A stretch of 29,025 nt of DNA from a virus: the IMG/VR virus record IMGVR_UViG_3300027977_000152, positions 1 through 29,025 of that record. One strand, given 5' to 3'. Below are positions 9,639 through 17,852 of the stretch, one piece after another; within the stretch, counting starts at the first letter, position 1; each line of letters opens with the position of its first letter. A program made the translations under genes and the position numbers. The notes beneath the pieces were generated by a model. It had not been told where the DNA came from. It worked only from the letters and a program-made list of their open reading frames with translations, and made no database searches.

Positions 9639-10130
9639 ATGTGGGCAAAAGTAGTTAATGACGAAATATTTCAAACTTGGGATGAAGATCCAACAGGATT
9701 GTGGCATCCAGATCAACTGGTATATTGGCAAGAAGTTCCAGACCATGTTAATGTTGGATGGAAACGCAAAAACAACGTTTGGATAAATGGCGCAGATTGG
9801 TTAGAACAGCATCAAGCTGAAAATCCCCTGCCACCTCCAGGGCCTCCCACAGCAGGAATTAGTGTGAGCCCGGTGGATTACCTGGACAGAATTGAGTTTA
9901 TCTTTGAAGTACATAACGGCGGAATGGTAGACAGTTATGAATGGACCATCCAAGGAAAAACCTATGATACTGAACGAGTGGAGTTAACTGTTAATAAAAT
10001 ACCATTTCAAGAACAGGTTATCGCAGTATCGTTGACAGCTGTTGGGCCAGGTGGGTCAAATACACTTACGTTAGAAGGTGACACTGCTGTTAAAGTGGGC
10101 ATGGTTTCATATCCAGGAGATAAGCCCTAA
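9639..10130 (+). CDS. PKD/Ig-like small fibre-associated protein
   Basis: 163 aa. Residues 1-60 are Trp-rich (WAKVVNDEIFQTW, YWQEVP, VWINGADW), followed by a proline hinge (PLPPPGPP, about 64-71). The remainder reads as a PKD/Ig-like beta-sandwich, with DSYEWTIQG and then AVSLTAVGPGGSNTLTLEG matching the YxW and V-x-LT-x(n)-G pattern of PKD domains. A TAGGAGA ribosome-binding site precedes the ATG. It is the last gene of the first fibre block and ends tail-to-tail with the minus-strand oxygenase gene, overlapping its stop by 4 nt. It may be a small fibre subunit, a fibre chaperone or a head/tail decoration protein; I cannot distinguish these. Confidence 0.65.
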   Translation: MWAKVVNDEIFQTWDEDPTGLWHPDQLVYWQEVPDHVNVGWKRKNNVWINGADWLEQHQAENPLPPPGPPTAGISVSPVDYLDRIEFIFEVHNGGMVDSYEWTIQGKTYDTERVELTVNKIPFQEQVIAVSLTAVGPGGSNTLTLEGDTAVKVGMVSYPGDKP

Positions 10131-10639
10131 CGCCAGTCTGGGCCGAGGAAAAAACCAAATACACAATATCTAGTTCCTGCAGTTATTTTACTTACTGCAT
10201 GTAATAAAAAAGAAGGGAAGACTAACAATCTTCCCTTCTTTGCCTCTAGTGTATGATCATGCACACAAAATTCTCCACCCTCATACTGGTCATTCAGTGT
10301 TAGTGTAAACGATATTTTTCGTTGCAGCATATGATCTAGGCCAGATTTGCAGTCCATATGCATGGTATCATAATGGCTGCCTGTGGGATACTTGGCAAAA
10401 TAACATTCTACGCTGTTACCTAGCTGAAATTTAAAAAATTTTTCGTTGGCATGCAGAACAGAGCCTAATAATTCTGGATATTCATTTATATCGATAGTTT
10501 TGATATATACATCTCTGCTTTGATAATCTTCTGTTTCTTGCACCAAGTGATGTAGATCACAATCGTGTTTAGCAATAATACTGCTACAGTATTCATCGTT
10601 GACTATGTCCACCCACTTCAGTTGGAATTGATCAAACAT
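10127..10639 (-). CDS. 2OG-Fe(II) oxygenase (HxD...H type), third gene of a minus-strand operon
   Basis: 170 aa from the ATG at 10639. The frame can be extended to a TTG at 10669, but the ATG gives only an 8-nt overlap with the upstream gene and is preferred. The double-stranded beta-helix iron site is visible: H89-Y-D91, distal H147 in FPSFLLHAV and R157 in the expected 2-oxoglutarate-binding position (GTRYCVFGFF). This is the prolyl-4-hydroxylase/PKHD-like pattern. The expected reaction is Fe(II)- and 2-oxoglutarate-dependent hydroxylation of a protein side chain or small molecule, with the substrate unknown. It lies downstream of two other oxygenase genes. A strong terminator-like hairpin lies inside its 3' coding part (10206-10241). 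Confidence 0.8.
   Translation of the reverse strand: MFDQFQLKWVDIVNDEYCSSIIAKHDCDLHHLVQETEDYQSRDVYIKTIDINEYPELLGSVLHANEKFFKFQLGNSVECYFAKYPTGSHYDTMHMDCKSGLDHMLQRKISFTLTLNDQYEGGEFCVHDHTLEAKKGRLLVFPSFLLHAVSKITAGTRYCVFGFFLGPDWR
10206..10241 (-). terminator. Intrinsic-terminator-like hairpin inside the oxygenase coding sequence
   Basis: A perfect 13-bp inverted repeat, AAAGAAGGGAAGA (10209-10221) paired with 10229-10241, has a 7-nt loop. Read on the minus strand it is followed directly by six T residues (10211-10206). It lies about 80 nt before the stop of the last minus-strand oxygenase gene, over the codons for the KKGRLLVFPSF segment. On the plus strand the stem is not followed by a T-run. The structure is certain; its use as a terminator is inferred. 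Confidence 0.55.
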
Positions 10640-11225
10640 GGGGAGCAAGTTTTTTAAAAATTGTATCAACGAGATAATAATCGTCGACTGATTCTATAGT
10701 GGCAATCTCCATATTAATAGACACTCTATTTTGCAAAGAATCAACAGGCATAGGCTCGTGAGGCAGCCAACTAGGCATAATTATAAGATCCAAATTTTCA
10801 GGAATAAAAATTGTATCTTGATCTTCATACACAAGCCGTAACCCGCCATCTGTTTTTGAGGGAATATTTACATAAAATATTCCATTCACTGACGATGTTC
10901 GTAAATGATGATGTAGATTAGAACGATAAGTGTCTTTGTTATACACATTGGCCCAACAATAGTTTCGCTGCTTGGTGCTGAGATTGAAAGGGCCAAATGT
11001 ATCAGAGACTATGGAAAAAAATGTATTATAGACCTTGGCAAAATCGTGACACGGATCTTTAACTTCGAAGGTGTAGCCGCCATGATAACTTGGATTTCTA
11101 GTCAATTGTTGTTCAATACAAGCAAGCATTCTTTCTTGTAATAGGAGGTCTGGAGATTTAATTTTAGTGCTTAACACATACGGAATCTCTATATGATAAT
11201 TAATGGTTTCAGTTTCACATATCAT
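10632..11225 (-). CDS. 2OG-Fe(II) oxygenase-like protein (HxH...H variant), second gene of the operon
   Basis: 197 aa. The segment NLHHHLRTSSVNGIFYVNIP followed by LDLIIMPSWLPHE and NRVSINMEI matches the family of putative 2OG-Fe(II) oxygenases with an HxH first pair (H105/H107), distal H156 and R167. The central S-V-N-G-I-F-Y-V strand corresponds to SGVYYV in its neighbour. The ATG at 11225 overlaps the upstream stop as ATGA, indicating translational coupling. The substrate is unknown; hydroxylation of a protein or nucleotide/sugar compound is possible. H-x-H instead of H-x-D is seen in this group, so I do not treat it as inactivating. Confidence 0.75.
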   Translation of the reverse strand: MICETETINYHIEIPYVLSTKIKSPDLLLQERMLACIEQQLTRNPSYHGGYTFEVKDPCHDFAKVYNTFFSIVSDTFGPFNLSTKQRNYCWANVYNKDTYRSNLHHHLRTSSVNGIFYVNIPSKTDGGLRLVYEDQDTIFIPENLDLIIMPSWLPHEPMPVDSLQNRVSINMEIATIESVDDYYLVDTIFKKLAPHV

Positions 11226-11866
11226 ACGTCATACCTGTGTTGATTTGATCTATCAGTTGTGATATTAAAACTAATTATTATTCTATCTTTGTCTACTTCA
11301 TTGGGATTGGTTTCGTGTTTTAAATAACTGGGAAATACCACCAACATGCCTGATTTTGGTGTGATAATATTTTTAAAAACTCCTCGACGTAGAGTTTGCT
11401 CTGGCTCATTTTGCAGTGCATATTCCTTTGGATCAGTGAATAGCAAATCTCCACACTGGTCGTGCGCAGCCACATAATATACTCCGCTCCACTGCATGGG
11501 TTTGTGATCATGTAAAGGAACAAAAGCACCTTTTGGATATACACTTATCCAGGAATTTACAAATGTCCAATCACCTTGATAATCAAGCTGGTGAAAAAAT
11601 TCCTGGATTTTTTCAGCTATACAATCGTGGAAAAAATTAAAATTAGCATTTTCGGTCAAACTTCCTCCCATAAACGAAGTGTATCCCAATTGATCTTTTT
11701 GATCTGTGATAACATTAGAATTCCATTTATGGCTGAGCACACGTTTTTTGTCTAAGTTGTCAAAGACCTTGTGAATTTCCGGCATTAATTTTTGATTTAG
11801 ATACTCATGATTGTCTATGATGCTTTCAAGCACTACTACAGGAAATAAGTTAAGTATTTTGTTCAT
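11222..11866 (-). CDS. 2OG-Fe(II) oxygenase (HxH...H type), first gene of the operon
   Basis: 214 aa. The N-terminus NLFPVVVLESIIDNH is typical of putative 2OG-Fe(II) oxygenases common in marine phages. Iron ligands are H119-D-H121 in VPLHDHKPMQWSGVYYV and H184 in VVFPSYLKHETNPN; R195 in DRIIISFN is the likely 2-oxoglutarate ligand. All three oxygenase genes of this operon share the strand order and the (F/M)PSxLxH element but are strongly diverged, pointing to separate substrates rather than recent duplication. No convincing Shine-Dalgarno sequence precedes the ATG. The upstream 79-nt gap is shared with the divergent sulfotransferase-like gene. Confidence 0.82.
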   Translation of the reverse strand: MNKILNLFPVVVLESIIDNHEYLNQKLMPEIHKVFDNLDKKRVLSHKWNSNVITDQKDQLGYTSFMGGSLTENANFNFFHDCIAEKIQEFFHQLDYQGDWTFVNSWISVYPKGAFVPLHDHKPMQWSGVYYVAAHDQCGDLLFTDPKEYALQNEPEQTLRRGVFKNIITPKSGMLVVFPSYLKHETNPNEVDKDRIIISFNITTDRSNQHRYDV

Positions 11867-11932
11867 AAATTTTTTAGTAAATGTTGTGTGTATATACCGC
11901 GGTAATAAAATATTTAAGCAATTCTATGCATT

Positions 11933-11940
11933 TATAAATA
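11933..11940 (+). promoter_or_regulatory. Perfect T4-type late promoter TATAAATA
   Basis: TATAAATA is an exact match to the T4 late consensus. Only 4 nt separate it from the GTG start at 11945, and no ribosome-binding site fits, so a transcript from here would be leaderless or nearly so. Confidence 0.6.
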
Positions 11941-11944
11941 GAAT

Positions 11945-12709
11945 GTGAAAACACTTACAGAACTTCCAATAATTTTTGTTTCATATCCTTTAGGTGCTGG
12001 CGGATGGTTTTTATCCTCATTGATACAAAAATGGTATGATCCTTTACTTGAGTTAGTCATTGACAAAAAAGGTTCAGGGCATGCCAACACGTTTATATAT
12101 CATATCAATAACTTTTACAAAGACTATGTACATAGTGATATCGGAGTAAGTATAATTGATGATTCAAATCATGATAGATACACTAAAGATCAACGAGTAG
12201 AATATTTGAAAAACAGTATAAAAATCAATAATCCCAATAACTACACCATAGTAATATCCTTGCATTGTGCGGACTTAGGAATATTTCTCGAATCGTTTCC
12301 CGATGCTAGATTTATTTGTATCAATATCAAGACCGAAGAAATACCAAGATGTAGATTTAATTTTTTATATAAAGCTATCACAGCAAGACCTGAATTATTT
12401 GAAGGCATGGCTAAAACTCACAATAAAAATTTAAATGAATCGTTGTCTAAAATATACAACTTAAATAAAGAAAATCTAGAACATTTCAGTTGGACTGATG
12501 CTGAAATAATAAAGTTTATGCCTAAGGAATTTTATGATTCAAAAAACGTCTTAAATATTGCTTATAGTGAATATATTCATGGTAACGAAATTGTATTTTT
12601 AGACAGAATTGCTGAATTTTTAAATGTAGATATTGATCAAGAACAGTTTGATGATGCGGTATCGTCACTGATCACTTATCGATTTAGTCAACCTCCTATG
12701 CCACAATGA
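11945..12709 (+). CDS. P-loop sulfotransferase-like protein 1
   Basis: 254 aa. IIFVSYPLGAGGWFLSSLI (residues 9-27) looks like the 5'-phosphosulfate-binding loop following the first beta strand of PAPS-dependent sulfotransferases. The C-terminal part (EIVFLDRIAEFLNVDID) resembles the conserved helix that ends many sulfotransferase domains. The expected reaction is transfer of sulfate from PAPS to a sugar or other hydroxyl; the acceptor is unknown. The start is forced: an in-frame TAG at 11939-11941 leaves the GTG at 11945 as the only usual start that keeps the P-loop. The 3' end overlaps the next gene as ATGA. The gene is markedly AT-rich. A different P-loop kinase function cannot be excluded. 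Confidence 0.6.
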   Translation: MKTLTELPIIFVSYPLGAGGWFLSSLIQKWYDPLLELVIDKKGSGHANTFIYHINNFYKDYVHSDIGVSIIDDSNHDRYTKDQRVEYLKNSIKINNPNNYTIVISLHCADLGIFLESFPDARFICINIKTEEIPRCRFNFLYKAITARPELFEGMAKTHNKNLNESLSKIYNLNKENLEHFSWTDAEIIKFMPKEFYDSKNVLNIAYSEYIHGNEIVFLDRIAEFLNVDIDQEQFDDAVSSLITYRFSQPPMPQ

Positions 12710-13827
12710 ATGTTTTAATTTTAACACCGGATAGAGTAGGGTCAACGTTGTTACAGCGTTATCTTACAGTAATAATGCAGGAGTATGACTACAAAAAACC
12801 AGTTATAAATCTGCATGAACTTACTAATGGGTTAGAATTAAAATATAGTTTGAAATTTGACCAGAATATTTTAACGAAACCCGCAAAGAATCAGTGGGGA
12901 TATTATCAGAGCCTGGCCGAAGTTGCTGATTTGTTAGATCAAGCAGATCATTATAAAACCAGCAGACTTGCTCTATACCATATTGTTAACAGAAAAGATA
13001 CACTATCAGACCAATTGAGTTTTTACGAATACTTAAACAAAAACTTTTATATTATAAGCGCCAGACGTAATAATTTATTTGAACATGCACTAAGCTGGTG
13101 CATAGTGGCTGCATCAAAACATCTAAATGTATATTCTCCGGAAGAAAAAACCGCAGTATTTCAAAGAATATATCAAAATGGTATTACTGTAAATTCTGAA
13201 GTATTTGTAACATATTTAGGAAGATACTTTAATTATATACAATGGGTAAATGATCATTTTAATGTTAATAGCGTATTCAATTACGAATCAGATTTAAAAA
13301 ATCTAGATCATTTTGCATCAACTCTTGACATATTTCCAACTTCGACTCCTCCTAAATCTTGGAAAGAAATTCACGGAATATCTTGGGATCAATGGAATGC
13401 CTGTCATTATTTGACCAGCGCAAAACATCAAGCATTTACATATTCAATGCCTCAATTAGAAAGTGATAACAAAGAATTATTACCGTTGAATAAAGAAACA
13501 CAGTATGAAATAGAAAGAATTCACAGCGGTGCTCTTAGCACTCAGTCTATTGAATTTTTAGAAAAACATACTGACCTATATCAAATCACCAACAACAAAA
13601 TAAATCAAATGGTTAACGAAGATATTATGGTTACTCCTGTGCCCATAAAATTACAAACATTGGCAGAAAAAGCAATGATTGTAAAAAACTTTAAACAGAT
13701 AGTAGATGTTTTTAATCAGTGGTGTATTAAACATAATATACCTATGACAACTTCAGAATCAGATCTTGCAAACTCTGCTATGCAAGAGCTTACACAATTA
13801 TACAATACCATTTATGATACTAGATGA
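12706..13827 (+). CDS. P-loop sulfotransferase-like protein 2
   Basis: 373 aa. The N-terminus MNVLILTPDRVGSTLLQRYL places a P-R-x-G-S-T-like loop (residues 7-16) exactly where sulfotransferases bind the 5'-phosphosulfate of PAPS. FYIISARRNNLFEHALSW is the likely 3'-phosphate-binding strand and helix (R-x-N-x(n)-S). It is translationally coupled to the preceding sulfotransferase-like gene by an ATGA overlap, and the next gene starts 14 nt before its stop. The C-terminal 150 residues are helical and unassigned. I infer that the pair act on a common glycan or lipid acceptor, but the sequence shows only the nucleotide-binding elements. Confidence 0.6.
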   Translation: MNVLILTPDRVGSTLLQRYLTVIMQEYDYKKPVINLHELTNGLELKYSLKFDQNILTKPAKNQWGYYQSLAEVADLLDQADHYKTSRLALYHIVNRKDTLSDQLSFYEYLNKNFYIISARRNNLFEHALSWCIVAASKHLNVYSPEEKTAVFQRIYQNGITVNSEVFVTYLGRYFNYIQWVNDHFNVNSVFNYESDLKNLDHFASTLDIFPTSTPPKSWKEIHGISWDQWNACHYLTSAKHQAFTYSMPQLESDNKELLPLNKETQYEIERIHSGALSTQSIEFLEKHTDLYQITNNKINQMVNEDIMVTPVPIKLQTLAEKAMIVKNFKQIVDVFNQWCIKHNIPMTTSESDLANSAMQELTQLYNTIYDTR

Positions 13828-14551
13828 ACTGTACTTAGGACATTTTGCTGACGAAGCATACTCTCACACCGGATTAGATACTGCAGAACAATGTTTAGAT
13901 CGAGCACATTTTTACAATTATAAAAAACTAGTTATCTATCAACACAACTCTAGAGGATTTAGAGACGACGAATGGCCCAGCGACTTGATACAGATTTATA
14001 ATAATATATGGTGCGTCGGCGATAGTTTTACCATGGGATTGGGGCAACCGCAGGAAGAAATTTGGCCTTATTTGCTTAAGGACCTAGTGCCTGAATTGAT
14101 ATTCAACGTCAGTTTAAATGGTGCCAGCAACGATTGGATCTCAAGAAAAATTGCCTACATTTGTGCATTCGCCCAACCAAAAAGAATATTTGTACAATGG
14201 ACTTACCTTCATCGTCGAGAGCATCCAGATTATAATCTAAGTGACGAGGATCGTAGGTTGCACTATGTACCATCTGATATTGTTGATCCCAATGTCGACA
14301 GTCGAAACTTTGAAAATTTTATGAAAAATATCGATTTGTTATCTCGACACACAGAAATAGTTCATTCGTTTATTCCAGATTTTGCTGAGTGTAACTCCGA
14401 ACAAGAACAAAAAATATACAATGAACTAGAAAAAAGAAAGGCATTATATTTTCCAAGTATCACTCCATTGGATAGATCTCGTGACGGCCATCACTACGAT
14501 GTAATGACTGCAGCCAAGTACGCTGAAAATTATTTGTCCAAAATAATATAA
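13814..14551 (+). CDS. SGNH/GDSL-family hydrolase
   Basis: 245 aa from the ATG at 13814. An upstream in-frame ATG at 13766 would overlap the preceding gene much more and adds residues outside the domain. Block I is GDSFTMG (residues 69-75, nucleophile S71), an N-containing block is SLNGASND, and the C-terminal block is DGHHY with D224 and H227. This is the SGNH catalytic layout of esterases and carbohydrate O-acetyl-esterases. Lying between sulfotransferase-like and glycosyltransferase genes, it plausibly removes or transfers acyl groups on a surface glycan, though the substrate is unknown. No signal peptide is visible, so it would act in the cytoplasm or on virion components. Confidence 0.75.
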   Translation: MILDELYLGHFADEAYSHTGLDTAEQCLDRAHFYNYKKLVIYQHNSRGFRDDEWPSDLIQIYNNIWCVGDSFTMGLGQPQEEIWPYLLKDLVPELIFNVSLNGASNDWISRKIAYICAFAQPKRIFVQWTYLHRREHPDYNLSDEDRRLHYVPSDIVDPNVDSRNFENFMKNIDLLSRHTEIVHSFIPDFAECNSEQEQKIYNELEKRKALYFPSITPLDRSRDGHHYDVMTAAKYAENYLSKII

Positions 14552-14587
14552 AAAAATCCACAATTATTATCTAGACAACTGCGGAGT

Positions 14588-14595
14588 TATAAATA
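14588..14595 (+). promoter_or_regulatory. Perfect T4-type late promoter TATAAATA
   Basis: TATAAATA followed by TTCAG, 29 nt before the ATG at 14625, with AAGGA at 14615-14619 as ribosome-binding site. It sits in a 73-nt intergenic gap and would drive the glycosyltransferase, carbamoyltransferase and oxygenase genes as one late operon. Confidence 0.65.
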
Positions 14596-14624
14596 TTCAG
14601 TCATTACGCACATTAAGGAATCGT

Positions 14625-15551
14625 ATGAAAAAAGTCGTGTTCGTTAACGGGGGTGCTGGAAGAGTAATTGCCAGTGTTCCGGCATTGGAAGAATTAGATC
14701 GACGAGGAGAATTGGCCGGAATTATCTGCGAAGGCGGACTGGAAATTTTCTTAGGGCATCCTACACTGCAAGATAAAGCATGGGACGTTAATCATAAAGG
14801 ACTTTTTGAAACTCTTGTCAAAGACAACATATGTGTGTCGACTGAACCATACAGAGATCATGAATACTATAATCAACGATCCAGCCTACAACAGAGTTTT
14901 TGGTGGGAAATTCTTGGTGAAAGAACGACCGAACACCGAAAACCACTAATTAAACTCAACAAGAATGAAGAAATAGCGGCTGTAGGTTTATTGTCACAAG
15001 TAAAAGAAACGTACAAAAAGGAAAAGACCATAGTAATACAACCATTTGGAAGAAGCAGTCAAATGGGTCCAGGATTGGTATTTGATGCAAGCAGTAGAAG
15101 TTTAGAACAGGCCACTTTTACCGACCTTGTTGGAGATTTAAGCAAAGACTACAATATAATTTATATGGGCGAACATAAACTACAGGTTGTTAATCTTCCA
15201 ATTTTTCAACCAGAAGAACAAATACCGTTGCGTGTTTGGGCGGCTGTTATTGAATCATCTGATTATTTTATTGGATGTGACAGTGTAGGACAACATTTAG
15301 CCTATGCTTTTGATAAACCGGGCACTGTGATCTGTGGCAGTACATTTCCGATCAATATAACATATCCTGACCATTTTAATATTGTCGAAAAGCAAAACAC
15401 TGTTAGACACTACAGTCCGATTAGAATTGCAGGATTTGCTGCTGAAGAAGCAGATAGACTTAATGACACCATAATGGATTTTAGCAAAGATGAATTAAAA
15501 TCCATAATTATCAGTATTAGAGAACATATTAAAAAAACTACAAAGGGTTAA
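14625..15551 (+). CDS. GT9/heptosyltransferase-like glycosyltransferase
   Basis: 308 aa with a GT-B-like layout. The N-terminal Rossmann start is KKVVFVNGGAGRVIASVPALEEL. The C-terminal donor-binding half contains DYNIIYMGEH, SSDYFIGCDSVGQHLAYAF and KPGTVICGST. The D-S-x-G-x-HLA-x-A-x-x-KP-x(4)-G-x-T pattern is characteristic of ADP-heptose LPS heptosyltransferases (GT9). The length is close to the family's usual 310-350 aa. It is the first gene of a tight operon behind a perfect late promoter, and the carbamoyltransferase follows after one nt. I infer transfer of a sugar, possibly heptose, to an envelope or virion glycan; the donor is not provable from sequence. Confidence 0.72.
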   Translation: MKKVVFVNGGAGRVIASVPALEELDRRGELAGIICEGGLEIFLGHPTLQDKAWDVNHKGLFETLVKDNICVSTEPYRDHEYYNQRSSLQQSFWWEILGERTTEHRKPLIKLNKNEEIAAVGLLSQVKETYKKEKTIVIQPFGRSSQMGPGLVFDASSRSLEQATFTDLVGDLSKDYNIIYMGEHKLQVVNLPIFQPEEQIPLRVWAAVIESSDYFIGCDSVGQHLAYAFDKPGTVICGSTFPINITYPDHFNIVEKQNTVRHYSPIRIAGFAAEEADRLNDTIMDFSKDELKSIIISIREHIKKTTKG

Positions 15552-15552
15552 C

Positions 15553-17247
15553 ATGTGGCTATTAGGCATAAACATTGGACATAACGGCAGTGCAGCATTA
15601 TTTCATGATAAAGAATTAATTTTTTACATTGAAGAAGATCGTCTCAGCAGACTGAAATATGATGGAAATCCCTACCTTGGTATGGAAATGGCATTCAATT
15701 ATACCGATCATGTAGATTTTTTAATCTTGTGCGGTACAAGAAATGCATTTGGAAAAATGCCGTGGACCGGTGAAGATCCGTATACCTGTTATGCAAGAAA
15801 AAAACAACCCAAACACAAACTTGAGACTATTAAACTAGCCGACGACCACCATCTAACACATGCACTGACTGCGTTTTATAATTCTGGATTCGATGATGCA
15901 GCCGCCTTGATTATAGATGGTGCTGGTAGTGGTTGCAGGATTGAGGAGGGAGTGGTGCAACAAGAAACATGGGAAGTTGAATCAATCTGGTCAATGTCAT
16001 ATCCTGCGATATTTGAATGTCAATATAAAAATTATGGCACCAATGTTGTTGATAGTTTCAATGTTGAAGAAGATGGGTTCCCTATAGAAATATCAGACGG
16101 ACACGGAATTGTAAAAAGTTATGAAGCTGTAACACAATTTTTAGGATTTCATGCGATAGAAGCTGGAAAAACTATGGGGTTGGCACCTTACGGTAGTGCC
16201 AACGACAGTATCAAAATACACGAGGGTCGATTTAACAATAGATCGTTTATAAAACCTAAGTTTCCAGCCGGAAATGTATTGAGAACAGATTTATATCCAG
16301 AACTACGAGAATTAGAAAAAAACACAGAGTGGCACAACGACCCCGATAAAATTTCTCAGTATCACAAAGACATTTCGTATGCTGTGCAGAAGTCTGCAGA
16401 AGAACGAGTGTTTAACTTGATCCGAAAAACCATAGAGATGACTGGCAAAAAACAAATTGTAATTGCTGGCGGATTTGGATTAAATTGTGTAGCTAACTAT
16501 GAATACCTAAAAGAATTTCCAAATATCGAATTTTATCATGAACCGGTGAGTCATGATGGAGGCAACACGATGGGAGTGTGTCAATACATTTACCGTTCAG
16601 TTACCGAAGATTCCGAAAAATCTCCGCTGACCAGTTTATATTTGGGGCCTGATAGATCAGTATCCTATGAAAACACATTTGACGGCTTTTGTGTCGAGGA
16701 TACGTCTGCTGCAGATGTAGCAAAACTGTTGGTCGACCAAGAGATTGTTTGTTTATATCAGGGTCGCAGTGAAGCCGGTCCGCGAGCATTAGGCAACCGC
16801 AGCATATTATTTGACCCCACAGTGGTAAATGGCAAAGATATTGTCAACGAAGTAAAACGTCGTGAATGGTTTAGACCTTTTGCCGGCACCGTGATGGCTG
16901 AACATGCAACTGAGTGGTTTGATTTCCGTTCAAGAACAGATAGTCCATTCATGATGTATGCTGTAGATGTATTAGCGGAAAAGCGCGATATTATTCCGGC
17001 TATCACTCACGTCGATGGTACCTGCAGAATTCAAACAGTGACCAGTGAACAAAATCCACACTACTATGAATTGATCAGCGAGTTTAACAAAATTAAGAAT
17101 GTGCCTATCTTGTTTAATACTAGTTTTAACCTAGCAGGAGATCCGTTGGTTGAAACTGTAGCAGAAGCATTAGATACTTTGAAAAAATCTGATCTCAAAT
17201 ATCTTTGGTTGCCTGAAATTGGCAAATTGCTCACTAAGCAATCATGA
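15553..17247 (+). CDS. Carbamoyltransferase, NodU/CmcH/TobZ family
   Basis: 564 aa, the normal full length. The N-terminal Kae1-like domain begins LLGINIGHNGSAALF and carries DDHHLTHALTAFYNSGF (H99/H100 and H103, metal-binding region) followed by LIIDGAGSG. KTMGLAPYG is also typical. The C-terminal domain has QGRSEAGPRALGNRSILFDP (about residues 403-422), REWFRPFAGTVM and VPILFNTSFNLAGDPLVE, all hallmark motifs. The enzyme makes carbamoyl-adenylate from carbamoyl phosphate and ATP and transfers the carbamoyl group to a hydroxyl, usually on a sugar. The neighbouring glycosyltransferase and the ATGA-coupled oxygenase suggest one tailoring pathway. All visible key residues are intact. Confidence 0.92.
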   Translation: MWLLGINIGHNGSAALFHDKELIFYIEEDRLSRLKYDGNPYLGMEMAFNYTDHVDFLILCGTRNAFGKMPWTGEDPYTCYARKKQPKHKLETIKLADDHHLTHALTAFYNSGFDDAAALIIDGAGSGCRIEEGVVQQETWEVESIWSMSYPAIFECQYKNYGTNVVDSFNVEEDGFPIEISDGHGIVKSYEAVTQFLGFHAIEAGKTMGLAPYGSANDSIKIHEGRFNNRSFIKPKFPAGNVLRTDLYPELRELEKNTEWHNDPDKISQYHKDISYAVQKSAEERVFNLIRKTIEMTGKKQIVIAGGFGLNCVANYEYLKEFPNIEFYHEPVSHDGGNTMGVCQYIYRSVTEDSEKSPLTSLYLGPDRSVSYENTFDGFCVEDTSAADVAKLLVDQEIVCLYQGRSEAGPRALGNRSILFDPTVVNGKDIVNEVKRREWFRPFAGTVMAEHATEWFDFRSRTDSPFMMYAVDVLAEKRDIIPAITHVDGTCRIQTVTSEQNPHYYELISEFNKIKNVPILFNTSFNLAGDPLVETVAEALDTLKKSDLKYLWLPEIGKLLTKQS

Positions 17248-17852
17248 TTCTAGACTATGCCAGCGGCATACATCCGGATAGTGGAAAAAATCCTATCGTA
17301 GATCAAGACATCGTCTCAGTGCCTTTTTGGACCGAAGAATTTTGCCAGCAACTGATTGCAGTGGCCGATTTTTATGACAATCGATTCAAATCGCATGAAC
17401 AAAAAAACATAGATTCCAGTGATCTTAGCTATGACGCACTTTACTTTTCACAAATCAATCAATTTTTGTTTGAGGATTTTACCAGACATTATAAAAAAGA
17501 TATAATTCCAATCATTAATAAAATTTGGCCTTTCACTAGAATTTCTGGTTGGCAAAGCCCGTTCATACTAAAATATTCTACAACAGGAAAAAAAAGTTTA
17601 GCTCCACATCACGATCTCAGCGAAGTATCTATGAATATTAAGTTAAATGTAAATTATCAAGGCGGCGAACTGGCATTTCCTCGCCAGGGCATCGATAATC
17701 AAAACACACCTGCAGGATATATGCTACTGTGGCCGTCTACGGTTACACATTATCATCAAGCCAATCGTATCAGTAATGGCGTGAAATACTCTGTGACTGG
17801 GTGGACTTGGCCGTCAGGTGCTAAAGAATGGCATGGTATAAAAAATGTCTAA
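17244..17852 (+). CDS. 2OG-Fe(II) oxygenase (prolyl/lysyl-hydroxylase-like)
   Basis: 202 aa. APHHDLSEVSMNIKLN supplies H-x-D (H122-H-D124). YQGGELAFPRQ is the strand typical of P4H/PLOD-like phage oxygenases, and LLWPSTVTHYHQANRISNG supplies the distal His (H169). The usual 2-oxoglutarate Arg is replaced by Lys in NGVKYSVTGWTW (K181), a substitution known in related dioxygenases. The ATG overlaps the carbamoyltransferase stop as ATGA, so the two are translationally coupled. It converges with the minus-strand HAD-like gene with a 4-nt overlap. It differs clearly from the three minus-strand oxygenases. The substrate is unknown. Confidence 0.82.
   Translation: MILDYASGIHPDSGKNPIVDQDIVSVPFWTEEFCQQLIAVADFYDNRFKSHEQKNIDSSDLSYDALYFSQINQFLFEDFTRHYKKDIIPIINKIWPFTRISGWQSPFILKYSTTGKKSLAPHHDLSEVSMNIKLNVNYQGGELAFPRQGIDNQNTPAGYMLLWPSTVTHYHQANRISNGVKYSVTGWTWPSGAKEWHGIKNV

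Noticed and set aside
10640-10669. TTG start extending the third oxygenase
   Set aside because: The added ten residues overlap the upstream gene by 38 nt and contribute no conserved element. The ATG at 10639 is more likely.
11867-11944. Sigma70-like promoter for the minus-strand oxygenase operon
   Set aside because: TTGCTT and TATATA can be found on the minus strand, but with about 19-nt spacing and several mismatches in an AT-rich gap. This is too weak to annotate.
13766-13813. Longer start for the SGNH hydrolase
   Set aside because: It would overlap the sulfotransferase-like gene by 62 nt. The ATG at 13814 gives a 14-nt overlap and a complete domain.
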